DNA of 64,000 nt from Otis tarda (taxonomy: Eukaryota; Chordata; Aves; Otidiformes; Otididae), in contig CM048554.1 of NCBI GenBank assembly GCA_026413225.1, forward strand, positions 53,403,463-53,467,462, in the 5' to 3' direction. Shown in pieces: positions 57,401 to 64,000 of the stretch (positions are counted from its first letter, which is position 1; each line of letters opens with the position of its first letter). A program made the position numbers and the translations under genes. The notes below the pieces were generated by a model. That model did not search any database. It worked only from the letters and a program-made list of their open reading frames with translations, and was not told the origin of the DNA.

Positions 57401-59415
57401 GAAGTTGTCCATTTCCATGCAACACTGATGCCACGGGAACAAGATGCTGTCTGAACTAGGAAGAGAAACAGCTTCCTCTAGAACTAGCTAATGGAAAAAC
57501 AAACCGATTTGTAGTCTTAGTTTTACACATGTATTCCCAGTACTGTGGAACTGCACTTGCTATCAAAGAAATTCACCTTAATTTTAAGACAAATGTATAG
57601 ATAAGAACATTAAGTTCCTACTTCATTTTGGAGGTACTAAGGAGTATGTCAGATTCGGGGCTGGTCTCAAATGAAGTATCAGAATCTTAGATCATGTTGC
57701 AGTTTACACACAACACAAGAGAAAAACCCCACTACCTGATGGCTGGAACCTCAAAAAAAAAAAAAAATCTCTTAAGCTGCTAAGCTTCACTTTTTCTGGA
57801 AAAGAAAAAAAGGGACTGTTTCTGTTAAACACCACATTACCATTCATCAAAGTAGCTACACTTCTTTTCCCAGGAACTCTGGCAAACCTTCCCCCACCCT
57901 TCTTCCACACATGACTAATAAGGACACTAGATTGTTATTTCATTGGAGGATGAAGTCCACACTTCTGTTCACATCATTCTTGGTGGCATGCCTTTCCCTG
58001 CTCCCTTTTGTTACTCCACAGCAGTACCAACACCACCTTTCTACCCAAGCTGGTGAAAGGGAATCCATAATGAATTTGTGTGTAGTGCAGAAATACAGAG
58101 ATGCCAGGCCATCTGTTTACGATAAAAAGACTAAGTACTTAAATTATAAGTGTCTTTCTCTTTTCTTAACATTGTATAGTAGTGGAACTATTCCTAGATG
58201 TGTCAAGATGTTCACAGCACCAGCTTGCAACAAGGTCTGGGAGAGGCATTTAAATCTGCAAAGTTAAAAGTATATTCTCAAAAAGAACATCTATACACCT
58301 TTGTTTATCAACAAAAATATCCATCGTAATACAAGTATTTCATTATGATTTGTATGTACTTTTACAAAATGTTGACTTTGTGAAGAAAGGATTCAACAGT
58401 TTCTTCGCTCAAGGTGTAGTCTACCTTTTACCAGCATTGTTGCATATATTTATGTAATTAAAAAAAAAAAAGCCAAAAGACCTTGTCTTGTTTAAACTCT
58501 TAGTCTGGTGGTGCACGCTGAATGCTTTTTTCCTAAGTATCTGTAAAAATGGACAGTGAGTTTCTCCTCCTAAAACAAGCTTCACTGCCTACGTAAAGCT
58601 CCTTCCAGCCACTGCTTTCGATTGGGTCTCAAGACACTCTGGAAAAGCATCAGTGATACCGTGTTTCACAACACTTCTTGCATTTTTTTAATTCCAAATG
58701 TATACAAATGAAGTCATTTTAATCCTATAAATAATTTATTTTTAAAAAATTGTGCTGTTAACCCCTTTGCAGGGCAACGAGCTATGTGAAAAGTACAAAA
58801 CTTTTTGTCAAATGTGATACTGAGAGTGCTTTTGACATAGTTCATTGGTTTATCATCTCAATTTATATATACTGCGCAACGGGCAAGGCTAGAATCCATG
58901 AACCAAGCTGCAAAGATCTCAAGCTAAGTAAGGCTGAGAGAGACTTGAGAAACAAGAGAAGGAAATACTTTCCTATCCAATGTATACTCTTCAGACTAAA
59001 GCACTCTTTCTATCAAGCCTTCTAAACTGTTAAATAAAGTGTTCCAAACAAGCATTTAAACTTCATTACACAGAAGAGCAACAAGAACAGTAGCCTGCCA
59101 GACAAAAAGGCAGGAGGGAAAAATACATATACTGAGTTCAATGGTTAGCCTGAATGTAGCACAGTTCTTCACAACCGATGGAGGGGGGTAATTTCAACAC
59201 GGTGTCCAACAACGTTCTAACGACGTGCTTCATCTTGACTGGTTACTATGAAGCAAGGTGGTAAATGTTTGGCCCCGACCGGGCTTCAGAAATGGTTCTT
59301 TTTCATGACGAGCATGTCTGTCCAGCTATCAATCATGTTTGTTTGCACCAAATCCCAAGCCATTTAAAATACGACTAATTAAGTTAAACTGAAGTCGTCT
59401 GCTCCAAATTCGCCA
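54460..59415 (-). other. WDR26: WDR26 3' UTR (long)
   Basis: About 5 kb from the WDR26 stop codon to the inferred distal poly(A) site. Human WDR26 also has a 3' UTR of several kilobases. No splice-flanked coding segment, CR1 or LTR was seen. Open frames of 60-118 codons are scattered on both strands (for example 57911-58267 plus) and show no protein-like features. A proximal TTTATT near 58737 could allow a short form. Confidence 0.65.
54476..54490 (-). promoter_or_regulatory. WDR26: WDR26 distal polyadenylation signals
   Basis: Two AATAAA hexamers on the minus strand (plus-strand TTTATT at 54476-54481 and 54485-54490). They are the last good signals before the CNIH4 3' end and fit a long 3' UTR. 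Confidence 0.55.

Positions 59416-64000
<4,585 letters not shown>

Noticed and set aside
57911..58267. 118-codon plus-strand frame
   Set aside because: Antisense to the WDR26 3' UTR, no splice context or recognisable domain.

Overview
The window is vertebrate nuclear DNA and almost certainly avian. Multi-exon genes have GT-AG introns, eight CR1 LINE tails are present (the bird/reptile LINE, ending in ATTCTATG repeats), and several solo LTRs of the bird endogenous-retrovirus kind with 5-bp target duplications lie in introns. The gene order NVL - CNIH4 - WDR26 is the conserved amniote block (human 1q42). The species cannot be fixed from the sequence.

Layout. Positions 1213-46957 (minus strand) hold coding exons 22 down to 1 of NVL, the nuclear VCP-like AAA ATPase of 60S ribosome maturation. 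The last short exon (about 15 codons plus stop) was not found and probably lies left of base 1. All exon phases join perfectly except exon 13, which carries a net +1 frameshift in the linker between the two ATPase domains. Positions 46725-47720 are a CpG island serving as a head-to-head promoter. Positions 47421-53335 (plus strand) hold all five coding exons of CNIH4, a 139-residue cornichon cargo receptor, with a 3' UTR to about 53860. Positions 54460-61183 (minus strand) hold the long 3' UTR and last two coding exons of WDR26, a WD40 subunit of the CTLH/GID ubiquitin ligase. The rest of WDR26 lies right of the window, so CNIH4 and WDR26 converge tail to tail.

Introns fill most of the window. 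NVL intron 18 (11.3 kb) is the main repeat sink, with four CR1 copies, two complete solo LTRs (684 and 1140 bp) and two long A tracts. Other insertions are two antisense CR1 copies in intron 21, an LTR fragment in intron 17, a CR1 tail 33 bp from the exon 14 acceptor, a 587-bp solo LTR in intron 9 and a 607-bp LTR in intron 2.

The three genes are housekeeping genes with separate roles (ribosome assembly, ER export, ubiquitin ligation). Only NVL and CNIH4 plausibly share regulation, through the common promoter. I saw no evidence of a new biological system. The most useful observations are the NVL frameshift, a 29-bp exact copied insert with a flanking 16-bp repeat in intron 13, acceptor sites built from repeats, and a perfect 30-bp palindrome.
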